A DNA stretch of 64,000 nucleotides from Ovis canadensis (lineage: Eukaryota; Chordata; Mammalia; Artiodactyla; Bovidae), in contig NC_091250.1 of the NCBI RefSeq assembly GCF_042477335.2, positions 127,941,384 to 128,005,383 of the forward strand, in the 5' to 3' direction. The first letter of the stretch is position 1. Each line of letters begins with the position of its first letter. Of this stretch, positions 10,591 to 21,300 are shown one piece after another. Both the position numbers and the translations under genes were made by a program. The notes under the pieces were generated by a model. The model saw only the letters and a list, made by a program, of their open reading frames with translations, did no database searches and was not told the origin of the DNA.

Positions 10591-11116
10591 GGGTCAGCAC
10601 AACTTGGCCTTGTGCAGTGTCCTGTCATTCGCAAACCGAGTTTTAGATGCAGTATCTTGTTCATTTCTCCCAACAGCCCTGAAAACATGATCAAGCTCAG
10701 TCAACAGAGGAGTAGACGGAGGTTTGCAGTGTCACACAGAGGAAGCCCCCGACAACACCGCACAGCCAGCCAGCCCTCCCTGGGCTTCCTGGCTGGGTAA
10801 ACATCCTAGATTCCAACGTCCACCAGGTCACCAACCCTGCTCCCCTTAGGTCCTGCTGCTCTGGCGTGAATGAACCAGTCACCTCCTTAAGGGGTCTCGG
10901 CCTCTGCTTTGCCCTCTTCCCCAAGCAGCAGAGCACCGGGGTGGAGAGAACAGCTTTCTAGTTAGGAGAGGGTTTTAACCCTGCGGTCTGACGGTGCAAC
11001 CCGTGGGATCTGGGACAAGTTTCGGGACACTCCTTAGTTTACAAAGCATGGGGACACCTTTGAGAAGACATTGCAGGCTGGGTGCTGGATCACCGCCACA
11101 TGCTTTGATCACAATA

Positions 11117-11322
11117 AAGTTGCTGCTGTTTAGCCACTAAGTCACGTCCAGTTCTTGTGAATCCTATCTGTGGCCCGCCAGGCTCCTCGGTCCATGGATT
11201 TTCCAGGCGAGAATAGCAGAGTGGGTTGCCATTTCCTTCTCCAGGAGGGGATCTTCCTGATGGAACCCACGTCTCCTACATCGGCAGGCGATTTCCTTAC
11301 CACTGAGCCACCCGAGAAGACC
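11117..11322 (-). mobile_element. Bov-tA SINE
   Basis: Inverted, diverged copy from gctgtttagccactaagtca to gagccacccgagaagacc. Confidence 0.9.
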
Positions 11323-11448
11323 ATCGTAATAAAGGGACTCGAATAGTTCAGGTTTCCCAGTGCATATAAAATTGTGCTTATCTCATAATCTATTAAGTGT
11401 GCAATAGCATGGTCTTAAGAAAAAAGGTAATGTCTGTGTGTGGGTGTG

Positions 11449-11672
11449 GCTGTGGGTGCTCAGTTGCTTCAGTCGTGTCCGACTGTGTGCGACCCTGTGG
11501 ACTGTGGCCCGCCAGGCTCCTCTGTCCATGGGATTCTCCAGGCAAGAATACTGGAGTGGGTAGCCATGCCTTCCTCCAGGGGATCTTCCCAACCCAGGGA
11601 TCGAACTAGCATCTCTTGCATCTCCTGCACTGGCTGGTGGGTTCTTTATCACTAGCGCCACCTGCAAAGCCC
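11449..11672 (-). mobile_element. Bov-tA SINE
   Basis: Inverted copy from gctcagttgcttcagtcgtg to gcgccacctgcaaagccc. Confidence 0.94.
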
Positions 11673-12048
11673 AAAGTATATGCCTCAATTTAATTAAAAA
11701 AATATTTTATTGCTAAAAAATGCTAACCTTCATTTGCGTCTTTTTCCTGATGGAGGATTTAGAATATTTTAAGAATGACCAAAATGTGATACAGAGACAC
11801 AAATAGAGAAAATGCTGCTGGAAAAAATTGTGCTTATAGACTTGTTTGCTGTGGGGCACAACCTTTCAATTTGTAAAAATTGCAGTATCTGTGAAATGCA
11901 ATACAATGAGGTATGCTTGCAGCTTTCTCTTTTTCATTTATCTTCTCTTTTGATAGACAGTGATCACTCTGGTATATATAGGTGTTGAACTATAATGCTG
12001 TACTCCTGAAATATATAATTAATTAATTATAATAAACCATAGTGTTTT
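11673..12048. other. AT-rich intergenic stretch, nothing recognised
   Basis: About 375 bp of AT-rich sequence with no open frame of note and no named repeat. Confidence 0.45.
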
Positions 12049-12263
12049 AAGGGCTTTTTAGGTGGCGCTAGTGGTAAAGAACCCACCTGCCAATGTAAGA
12101 GATGTAAGAGATGCTGGCTTGATCCCTGGGTTGGGAGGATCCCCTGGAGTAGGGCGTGGCAACCCGTTCCAGTATTCTTGCCTGGAGAATCCCATGGACA
12201 GTGGAACTAGGAAGGTCCAAGGGGTTGCAAAGAGTTGGACACAACTTGAAGCTCCTTAGCACA
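12049..12263 (+). mobile_element. Bov-tA SINE
   Basis: Begins agggctttttaggtggcgct and ends ggacacaacttgaagctcct. Confidence 0.92.
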
Positions 12264-13674
12264 CAGTGGTTTAAAACAATGACAAAAACACAGACTCCCT
12301 TAACTGCCTCTCATTGCCTACAAGTTGGAATCTGAGATTCTCGGTAAGGCATTAAAAGCTCTGTTAGGACCTAGCCTGTCCCCTTCTCCAAATCCCTCCC
12401 AGCATAAAGCTGTTTTTCCTGGTGTTTCCAGCAGGACTGTTGGCTCCCTCTGGGCACTCGGGGATGCATGTCTCCGTGCACAAAGCTCTGTGTTGCAAAC
12501 ATGCTGCGCTTTTGCTTCCTTTGTTCATTTCTGAATCGCCCTTTTTTTTTTTTTTTATCCATTTAATTTCTTCTATTTTCAAAGCAGCCTAAATGGACCT
12601 CCTGAATGACTCCCAGGTTTATTCATCCAATGAACATGTATTGGCTGCATCCATGTGCCAGTAATTGTACAAGATGCCCAGGGTACAATGGGCACAGTGG
12701 AGCCCATCAGAATTAGATGTTCTGCCGGGAGCAGCAGCTATGTTTATGGTAGCCCTTAACCTTGGCAAGCGGTCCCCGCCAGACTGCTGATAAACTCTGA
12801 GCTGAGAGCACAGCTTCTTCAGTCCTGTGTGTGCGCAGGGGCTGAGCCATGCCTATTTTACATTCAAGTCTGACAAGCTATTTATGCGTGTTTGTTGGGT
12901 TTCACTTTATCTGGTTAACCCTGACAAGACAGCGATCTCTGACTTTCCCCAGTATTTACATCTTTATGCAGACATATGTACAAGGAAATGAAAATTTGCC
13001 TCTTGGAAATAACTGCAGTTTCCAAAACACCCACTTTGCAGGTGATTCGCCCCTCAAGTGCTTCAACAGTCAGTAATACCTGACCTAATTCCCTCAAAAA
13101 GGCACCAACTGTATTCTCAAGACCCTCAGCTTCCTCACCTGCCAACGTTGTAAGTGAAAAGCAAAATAAATTGAGCAGACACCTTTCCTTCTTGTTCACT
13201 TTAAATATCAAACGACTTCAAAGGCAACTTTACTGTGCTAAGTCAAAACGTGTCTTTTACTCAGTTGCTGGTGTATGAAGTCTTTCTTTTCTCATTGAAA
13301 TGCACAACAGCAAGTCCAAACTTGCAGACCACCTGCTGAGCACCAGCTGTTCTTAAGGAAACTCCTCTGATAAAACAAACTGCCTTAGAAAGCCAATTTC
13401 TTTTTAACAACTTCCGGTCTCCACAGTACACGTTCCTCCTTAATCAGATTAAGCCTAATCTAAAGCATCAGAGGTGTCTGCTCCCTCCCTAACACTGGGG
13501 TATTTGCAGCCATCACCTGCCTGGCACCATTTGCCAGATGATCACAGCTCTGCGACTCTTTTGATGTATTAACTCCCTTTCTTTCCAATCCTCTGTACTG
13601 TTAGGCTGTTCTCATGATCTACTCTTCCTGTCGGGGGTGGCCTGAGAGATGGGGCAAGGCACATCTTCCCTGTA
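12264..13674. other. Intergenic stretch, no gene recognised
   Basis: About 1.4 kb with only short open frames. A stretch at 12615-12690 (attcatccaatgaacatgta, catgtgccagtaattgtac) resembles an old L2/MIR-type tail. Nothing else is named. Confidence 0.45.
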
Positions 13675-13866
13675 GCTGTTTAGTCTGACTCTTTGACACC
13701 CCATGGACTGTAGTCCATCAGGCTCCTCTGCCCACGGGACTTCTCAGGCAAAAACACTGGAGTGGGTTGCCATTTCCTTCTCCAGGGGCTCTTCCTGACC
13801 CCAGGATTGAACCTGTCTCCTGCATTGCAGGCGGATTCTTTACCGCTGAGCCACCAGGGAAGTCCC
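13675..13866 (-). mobile_element. Bov-tA SINE
   Basis: Inverted copy from tagctgtttagtctgactct to gagccaccagggaagtccc. Confidence 0.92.
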
Positions 13867-14159
13867 ATCTTCCCTAGAGTATATGAACAAAGAGGACTTC
13901 GCCACTTAATGTTTAAAGTGTGTGAAATACACACTTAAGGTTTTCTTACCCAGACTGAGATGAGCTGGGAGTCTGACCGCTGAGTAAGTGGGGTGTAGTC
14001 ATTTTTTATCTTTTCCCTTTTCCTGACAAACCAATAGCAAATACCCAGTGTATTTTCAGAAGCACGTTGTTTGGGAAGTGAGGTCTAACATCCACTGCTT
14101 TGATGTGAGGATCTCTATCAATAGGCCCTTTCAGATTTCCATGTGAATGTGAGTTCTAA

Positions 14160-14376
14160 TGGGCTTCCCAGGTGATGCTAGTGGTAAAGAACCGGCCTGC
14201 CCATGCAGGAGACTTAGGAGAGGCAGGTTTGATCCCTGGGTGGCAAAGATCCCCTGGAGGAGGGCATGGCAACCCACTGCAGAATCCTTGCCTGGAGAAT
14301 CCCATGGACAGAGCAGCCTGGAAGGCTACAGTCCATGGGGTTGCAGAGAGTCGGACATGAATGATGCGACTTCACA
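14160..14376 (+). mobile_element. Bov-tA SINE
   Basis: Begins gggcttcccaggtgatgcta and ends gtcggacatgaatgatgcga. Confidence 0.93.
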
Positions 14377-14383
14377 CAACACA

Positions 14384-14985
14384 GGGGGCTGCAAGGCAGA
14401 CCCCCTTGGTTCAGCGGCTCAGAACCGAGGCATGTGCGGTCTGTGCTGACTGATCCAAGTTGATGGGCAACTCTGCTTTCTGGCATTCAGAGACCTGGGT
14501 CTCTTCCCCACCCCAGGCTCTGCTATCCAGTGAGCCCTGTGCATTCACCTGCCTGGCTAGGGCGATGGTACACCTCCGGGTTCCAGGTGGTGGGAAGGGG
14601 AGAGCTGAAGGAGACCCATGATGGCACATACCCTTCAGCCTCCAGCTCTTGGTGAGAATTAGTCATTTGACCCCATGTATTCATAACAGCAAGAAGGGTC
14701 CAGGAACGCAGCCCCCTCTAGAGGCAGGCAGGTGCCCAGCTACAACTCTGCTTAGCCACAGAAGATGCTGGTGGACAACGAGCAGTACTGAGCAAAACAG
14801 TCTTTTCTTCCTTCTATTATAGAAGCAGGGTGAAACTTAAGTTATTTTAAGAACTCCAATGGGAAAAAAGTTCAGATTTCCATCAAAATGGTACAGAACT
14901 GTATTTATTTAAGAATTGAAATAAACACGAGAGATGATTCGGTTATCAGATGACTTGCCCCCAGCAGCTGCTGTTTCACTGACTT
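14384..14985. other. Intergenic stretch, nothing recognised
   Basis: About 600 bp with short open frames only and no named repeat. Confidence 0.4.
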
Positions 14986-14989
14986 GTTT

Positions 14990-15078
14990 AGCGTCAGTCC
15001 CCATAGGAGGGCAGGGACTTTGTTCATTGCTGGTCCCAGCAGCAAGAGCAGTTCCTGACACATAGGAAGTGTTAATGA
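14990..15078 (+). repeat. L2 LINE 3' end fragment
   Basis: Reads gggcagggactttgttcatt, then gttcctgacacataggaagt, the usual L2 terminal motif order. Confidence 0.65.
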
Positions 15079-15082
15079 GTGA

Positions 15083-15190
15083 GCCTTGAGTCGCTCAGTC
15101 GTGGCCGACTCCCTGTGACACCATGCCAGGCTCCTCTGTCCATGGGACCCTCCAGGCAAAATGGAGTGGGTTTCCATTTCCTTCTCCAGG
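15083..15190 (-). mobile_element. Bov-tA SINE, partial
   Basis: The inverted tail and middle only (gagtcgctcagtcgtggccg ... ccatttccttctccagg). Confidence 0.85.
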
Positions 15191-15298
15191 AACTGTTAAT
15201 ATGTCCTGGTTAAAAGAATAAATAGGTAGACGGAACTGAAACAGAGCAACATGTAGGGATTTTAAATTATTTGGGGCCTTTATATCTTTCTCCGCTGA

Positions 15299-15505
15299 GT
15301 TGGGCTCAGTGGTAAAGAATCTGCCTGCCAGTGCCTGAGACGCAGGAGATGTGGGTTCAATCCCTGGATTAGGAAAATCCCCTGGAGAAGGAAATGGCAG
15401 CCCACTCCAGTATTGTTGCCTGGGAAATCCCATGGACAGAGGAGCCTTGTGGGCTACAGTCCATGGGGTCGCAAGGAGTCAGACATGACTTAGCAGCTGA
15501 GCACA
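15299..15505 (+). mobile_element. Bov-tA SINE
   Basis: Head missing its first bases (gggctcagtggtaaagaatc), ends gacatgacttagcagctgag. Confidence 0.92.
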
Positions 15506-15508
15506 CAA

Positions 15509-16034
15509 CACCGTTGAATTAACAGGGATGGTAGGAACATTTCTGACGGAACACTTTCTAATTATAACAAGATTCTTCCATGTATACCTATAGAATATAA
15601 AGTCTAAATGTACAAAGTACGAAAGTACAAAGAAAATTTCAACAGGCTCTGAACGACTCCTCGTGTTTATACTTCTATCTTAAACAAAAAGCCATGAGCC
15701 TGACTCGTGTTGTGCCTTGGAATTTTTTTTTAAACCAAAGCTCTGTGTTAAACCTGACTCCCAGATGTGAAAAGCACATGATGTGCCTTTCAAAACAACT
15801 GCAAAGTGAAGTACCTTAATTTGCTGAGATATTAAATGGTCTATGATCAAGATCCAGATCAAGATCTTTCTCCAAAGGTAAAAAATCAAACATTTTTCTC
15901 CCATTAAAACCAAAAGAATAATTCAAATTAGACAGTCCTGTCACTTGTGAATTGGAAGGGAATTCTAACAGAGTGGGAAATTCACTCCAAATATAGCAGT
16001 CAATATAATTAAAATAAATTCAGTGGCCGTTTTA
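15509..16034. other. AT-rich stretch beyond the probable TAPT1 3' end
   Basis: About 525 bp, no gene and no named repeat. It could be a longer TAPT1 3' UTR if the 16056 signal is not the last one used. Confidence 0.4.
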
Positions 16035-16055
16035 AAAAAAGATTATAAAATTGAA

Positions 16056-16061
16056 TTTATT
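16056..16061 (-). promoter_or_regulatory. Candidate distal poly(A) signal of TAPT1
   Basis: AATAAA on the minus strand (TTTATT on plus), about 2.1 kb after the stop. It is followed on the minus strand by a T-rich stretch suited to a downstream element. Nearer alternatives exist at 16540-16545 and 17596-17601. Which one is used cannot be decided from sequence. Confidence 0.45.
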
Positions 16062-16980
16062 GAGTTTCACACAAGATGCACTTATAAAATTAGTACTGAA
16101 TGCCATTTTAACAGAAGAAATGAACATCAGTCCAAACTCCCAATATATTCTGCAAAAAAAAACAAAACAAAACAAAAACTTCCAAAAATGACAGTATAGT
16201 TACAGAGTCATTCAAGCTGAACTGAAAGATATACCCACATCATATTTTTGCTCTGATCAGGTCTTTGTTTGGCAAAGGTTTCTCCACGCTATTCCCATTC
16301 CTCGTGGACACTGTTCCTTATGGTGGTGAAGAGAAGGTGGGAACACAATAATAACACAATAATAACTCTAATATGGGCCTTCACTGAAACATACACAAAG
16401 CAATTTCAAGTCTTTCATTTTTAACTTAAAGTACCTCCTGGTTTCCCACAAGCATTTCTGTACTATTTCCTTTTTCTTTCTTATGTGAACCATCATCTTC
16501 AGACTTCTTTAGCTTTAAGGCAGCACATTAAAATTTGCTTTTATTTTTCAGAGGAACGAGTCAAAGCATTAAAGCCTACCTTATGTTTCACCCAGGAAAT
16601 AAGACAAATCAGCTAAAATTTACCTTCTGCGGTATCACATGCAGGGAATATCAGCAAAAGGGTGGAGCTTCAGATGAAAACCTCAAAGGAAGTTAACAGC
16701 TAACGGCAACATCTGGACATTCTGAAATCAGACCCTGGAAAATCTTTATAAAAATGCAGAAAGGCTCCTCAAGATAAAATGTGGTGGAAAAGAACTTGTC
16801 CTGTGATGTGGGCCATGGACTGGTAATTAAGCAGAAACAGAATCTTGATCTCAAACAAAGCCAAGAAGCACCGTTTAGCTGCTCCCCACACAAGCCCCTG
16901 TCCACACCCTGACGACCACACACACACCCCAAACGTCTCCTTTCCTTCTCCCCACACAGCCTGTCCACCCTGGCACATAC

Positions 16981-17141
16981 GCACCCGAGCACCCACCTCC
17001 CCCCAGGGCACAGACCCGGACCAGGTGTGGGCACACAGACAGACAGTCCGACAGGCAGACCAGTGCACCCGAGGGCCCATCTCCCCAGAGCACAGACCCG
17101 GGCCACGTGCAGGCGTACAGACAGACAGACGGGCAGACCAG
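16981..17141. repeat. Imperfect tandem duplication, about 80-bp unit, in TAPT1 3' UTR
   Basis: Unit 1 (16981-17063) and unit 2 (17065-17141) share the same order of motifs: gcacccgag, then a C-rich block, then cacagacccgg, then an acagacagac run, then ggcagaccag. They differ by small indels. Both strands stay open across this C-rich block, which explains the long overlapping reading frames there. Confidence 0.75.
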
Positions 17142-18148
17142 CTCTTTCTAGGAGCCCGAGCAAAACGATGCCCCACCCACACAAGACTGACTTTAAAACT
17201 GGGACTTGAAAAACCCAGTTGAAGTTGATACATTTGAATTTTGTCCTCTGATGATTCCTCAGCCTGTTTAACACCAAACCCTTTTAACACTAACAACTTA
17301 GGAAGCAATCAATTTGAAAGGGAAACCAGTTAACTCTACCTGAAAATGAACACTGCTCTGCTTTTTTCAGTATAAAAAGTGCCTTTCTGTCAGGGAATTC
17401 TTATTTTATCCACTGCAATTACACAATACACAGCTCACATTTGGCTGTGAAGAGTAAAACTGAAAAATTAGGAAACATTTTCTCAGTGATGCAAACCTTC
17501 ATTCATTCGTATTTTTTAAATAAACTGGCTTAAGGGTTTTTTTTCTTTCCCTCTATAAAATGCTACTATCCATCATGTCTCATTTAAGATAGCTTTTTAT
17601 TCTGATTAACTCAGATACATCTTCGAAGAGTATTCTGGTGGTAAGAACATTTATCTTAAGTTTAATTATCGTTATCTTTTTTTTTTTTTTAATGCTTTGG
17701 CAGGTGAAGTTTGAAAACTGTGGGAACAGAATGAGGCTGGAAACGGAGCGTCGGGTGAGAGCTCCACCGTCTCCAGCGCATCCCGACGCCGAGGAGGACT
17801 CGAGGTGGAATCCCACCCTATGGAAGCACAGAGTGACGAGCGGAGGGGGTGGTGGGGTCGCTCCCGCAGGGCCCAGGGTGACTCTGTGGCTTCCCCAAGC
17901 AGGAGGGACCCTTCCTGAGCCATCCATCTGTCCAAGGGCTCGAGGCTGCAGGTTGCTGCTGGCTGCCCCGTGTGACCTGACTTTTAGCCAGACCACGTCA
18001 CCAGAAGAAGGACACTAAGATTTGCTTTCTGTCAATAAGTTAAGTTCTTAAATAAATATTTAAGTGCCGTCTTCAGCATCTGTCCGTCCGGGGGGGCACC
18101 ACCTCTGGGGCCCCGGGACTGCATCTTTGGCACCCGGAGCTCTAAAAT

Positions 18149-18366
18149 TCAGTCAATTCGATTTCCACAAATTGTGAACCTGTCTATCTCTAACAGATCT
18201 TTCTTTGAGGACCTGTGTTTCAGTTCCGAGTTCTCCTGTGTTATGTCCTTCTCGTCGCCATCCGGGGTGGTCAGAAGCTGATCAGAGCTGCTTGTGACGA
18301 GCAGCGGGATCGCATTTTCCTTCTGATGAGAGGGCTGGCTGGTGACCGAGGCAGACAGGGTTTCTT
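18149..18366 (-). CDS. TAPT1: TAPT1 last coding exon (exon 14) with stop
   Basis: The minus-strand coding part is 218 bp after a TTTTTCCACAG acceptor. It encodes [19 protein letters not shown], then a polar C-terminal tail ([40 protein letters not shown]), then TGA at 18151-18149. The only acceptor I can find in the right phase joins Gln directly to Glu-Glu. The human protein, as I recall it, has Gly-Leu-Ser-Thr between them, so the bovid tail appears four residues shorter. Adding those four and the 110 missing N-terminal residues to the 453 here gives 567, the human length. Confidence 0.94.
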
Positions 18367-21300
18367 CTGTGGAAAAACAGATCTGTTAAATTAGAAAAGG
18401 GTGTCCCACCAGACTACTATAACCACAAGCTTTCCAATACAGTGGGACTGAAAAAAAGTGTCAACTGTCTGTGCTTTCGGATAAAGCAAATCATAGCCTA
18501 ATATTAACAGCATGCTGTATAAACCCTATAGCTTATAATGAGACTCAAGAGGCTATACTATTTCCATTTTCTCATCCAAAATCGTATATGGCAGTGTACT
18601 GTGGACCATCACTGTTAGTGGATGTGGGGAAAATCAGAGCTCCTGTGTCACAGCCACCTTCCTACACAAGCAGGTCCCAGGAAGACCGCTGCGGACCAGG
18701 AACACTAGCACTGACTCCCACCCAGGACAGCAGGGCTGAGCGGACTCGAGGCCACTCCGCCTCTCGTGTGTGGTCACGGTAGAGTCGGCCTTTTACCTCC
18801 AGGAAGTTCAGATCGGAGATTAAAAACACACCAATGAACGAAACCCCAAATGGCCATGGGCATCCAGTCTGGGGGCCCGGACCCACCGATCTCTGAATCA
18901 TACACGCAGCCCTTACCTGAGCAGCGTCATCATCGGGCTAAGAATGACACCCCTCAAACGGTGCCTGGTTAAGACAGAGGGTCAGACGGGCGCTGACACA
19001 CACAGGGCCGCGATGGAGAGAGGAGCACGGCGCCCTACTCGGCACCCCTCCGCCCTGTCTCAGCCTCACCCTCGGATTCACCCCCTGCCCCTTTGCAGGC
19101 ACACGCCGCGCTCGGGCACTGACCCCGGGTCTCTGCTCTGCCACCTCACTGTGGACCCCCGCAGGTCCCCTTCCTGACGAGCCCCGCCTGCACCAGGTCC
19201 TACTCCTTCTTGCGCTTTGGGATTCAGTTCAGGCGTCACCAGCTCCAGGAAGGACCCCTCTCCCGTCCCCTCTAGAGCCCCACTGTCCCCGATCTGGATC
19301 AGCCGCCTTGGGATTCAGTTCCAGCCTCACCAGCTCCAGGAAGGACCCCTCTCCCATCCCCTCTAGAGCCCCACTGCTCTCCGATCTGGATCAGCCACTT
19401 TGGGGTTCAGTTCCGGCCTCACCAGCTCCAGGAAGGACCCTTCTCCCGTCCCCTCTAGAGCCCCACTGCTCTCCGATCTGGATCAGCCACTTTGGGGTTC
19501 AGTTCAGGCCTCACCAGCTCCAGGAAGGACCCCTCTCCCATCCCCTCTAGAGCCCCACTGCTCTCCGGTCTGGATCAGCCACTTTGGGGTTCAGTTCAGG
19601 CCTCACCAGCTCCAGGAAGGACCCCTCTCCCGCCCCCTCTAGAGCCCCACTGCTCTCCGATCTGGATCAGCCGCTTTGGCTGTCTCCTCTGTCAGCCTGA
19701 GGTCCCAAAGCTGGATTTATTTACCTCTGTAGCTCCAGTGTCTCACATAGCGCCTGGCATAGGCACGGAAGAGTAAACCGTTTAAACTAAAAGTCATCTG
19801 GATAAATACTCATGTGGACGTGGAACTGCCGTCCACTGACAACAATTAAGCCCCAGTCCTTCCTGGAAATCTTCCAGGCCAGAAATCCTGGGACCATCCT
19901 TAACTGCTCTCTCCAGGGCACGACCTCACCAGCAAGCACTGTGCTCCTGGAGATGCGCCTGGAATCTGGTCTCCCGCCGCTCCCACGGTGACCTGTACGC
20001 CGAGCCGGGCATTTCCCCGCCGGCCTCCACTCCTGGGCTCACGTTCCCGAGTCTATTTCCCACAGAGACTGAGAGTGACCCTGCATCCTGGCGCCCCTCT
20101 CTCCAACAGCCCCTTCCCACATGGCAGAAGCCGAGGTGCTCCCGAGAGCCGCGGGAGCCCTGGGCGGCCTCTCGGCACCCGCCCCTCTCCCACCCAGTCC
20201 CTCTCCTCGGGGGTCGGAGCTCTCGGAGCCCCCAGTCCCTCTCCCCCGGGGTGGGGCTCTCGGCAACCCCCACCCCCGGTCCCTCTCCCCCGGGGTGGGG
20301 CTCTCGGAGCCCCCAGTCCCTCTCCCCCGGGGTCGGAGCTCTCGGGCCCCCCTCGTCCCTCTCCCCCGGGGTCGGAGCTCTTGGCGACCCCCACCCCCGG
20401 TCCCTCTCCCCCAGTGTTGGGGCCCTCCGGCCTCCTTGGCTCTTGCTGCCATTGCCCGAGGCCTCTGCAGGTGCAGCCCACACCCCAGCCCCTCACAGCT
20501 GGGGAGCCCCCACCCCATGTGTCCTCCTGCCAGCCCACTTCGCTCTCCCTGATGACTCGGTGCATGTCCACCTGCTCTCCCCCCGACCGTCTTGTCTGCA
20601 GCCCAGCTGTCCCTCGACCCGCCAGGTACCAGGCGCCCAATGACCATCTACTGAACAGGGACAAACAGGAAAAGGTTTCCCCAGGGGTGCCTGCGATGAG
20701 ATCTCAGCATAAACACTAAAAATCCACAGCTGAGCAAAGCAAGATCTGCTCTTGAAAGCACTGCTCAACAGTGATTTTTTTATCATGGAGAGTTCAGACA
20801 ACTGATTCTTTAGGTAATGATTCACAGAGGTGATGAACAGAGAGCCAAACCCACCTTGGGAGGGTTTACACTTGTTTTGTGATTTACTGGACGGTTTGCC
20901 GGGAGCACTGGCCGGGGGAGGGTTAAACAACTTCTCTTCCATTTTGGCCTCCTTCACGTACTGGCAGGATTTCCCCAGCAGGACAATGCTGTTCAGGACT
21001 TTCAGGGAGATCAACCTAAAACCGGGAAGAAACCACCACGTGCTGCTGGGGTCCGTCTTTGCATATGGGGGCCAGCCGCCCCTAGCTCGGCCAGTGAAGA
21101 GGGGAGCTGCAGGGACGGAGGACCACCCAGGCGCCACAGGACCAGTTCCGTGTGCAAACCCTGAGTTTCTGGAGGCTTCTTTACCCCAGGGAAGCATTTT
21201 TGAAAAAACTCCTTGGTTTTCATTATAAGAACAAATTATACTTAGAAGTCTTACCTGGTGCTAAACTGTCTAACATGTATTCTCTTACTACAAAACAAAG

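Larger units (their letters stand above)
16035..18148 (-). other. TAPT1: TAPT1 3' untranslated region (probable extent)
   Basis: About 2.1 kb follows the TAPT1 stop before a minus-strand AATAAA signal. The stretch has no Bov-tA, BovB or CHR element, unlike both flanks, which fits a transcribed UTR. It contains a C/T-rich segment (16860-17160) with an imperfect tandem duplication and a run of about 13 T at 17686-17698. Additional AATAAA signals at 17596-17601 and 16540-16545 could give shorter forms. The far end is inferred. Confidence 0.6.

Noticed and set aside
1..16034. Possible neighbouring gene (PROM1 lies next to TAPT1 in human)
   Set aside because: No PROM1-like exon or any other coding exon could be recognised in this interval.
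16693..17277. 194- and 179-codon minus-strand frames and a 125-codon plus-strand frame
   Set aside because: They overlap in a C/T-biased tandemly duplicated block of the TAPT1 3' UTR. Low-complexity composition explains the lack of stops, and no domain is visible.
19308..19776. Three staggered plus-strand frames with nearly identical proteins
   Set aside because: They are the 92-bp repeat read in successive frames, not a gene family.
19926..20719. Several frames of 130-243 codons on both strands
   Set aside because: All are carried by the GC-rich minisatellite and its flanks. The translations are repetitive Pro/Ser/Gly/Arg strings in several frames at once.
20493..21197. 234-codon minus-strand open frame
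   Set aside because: It is TAPT1 exon 13 read through its acceptor and donor into the intron. The real coding part is 20855-21015 only.
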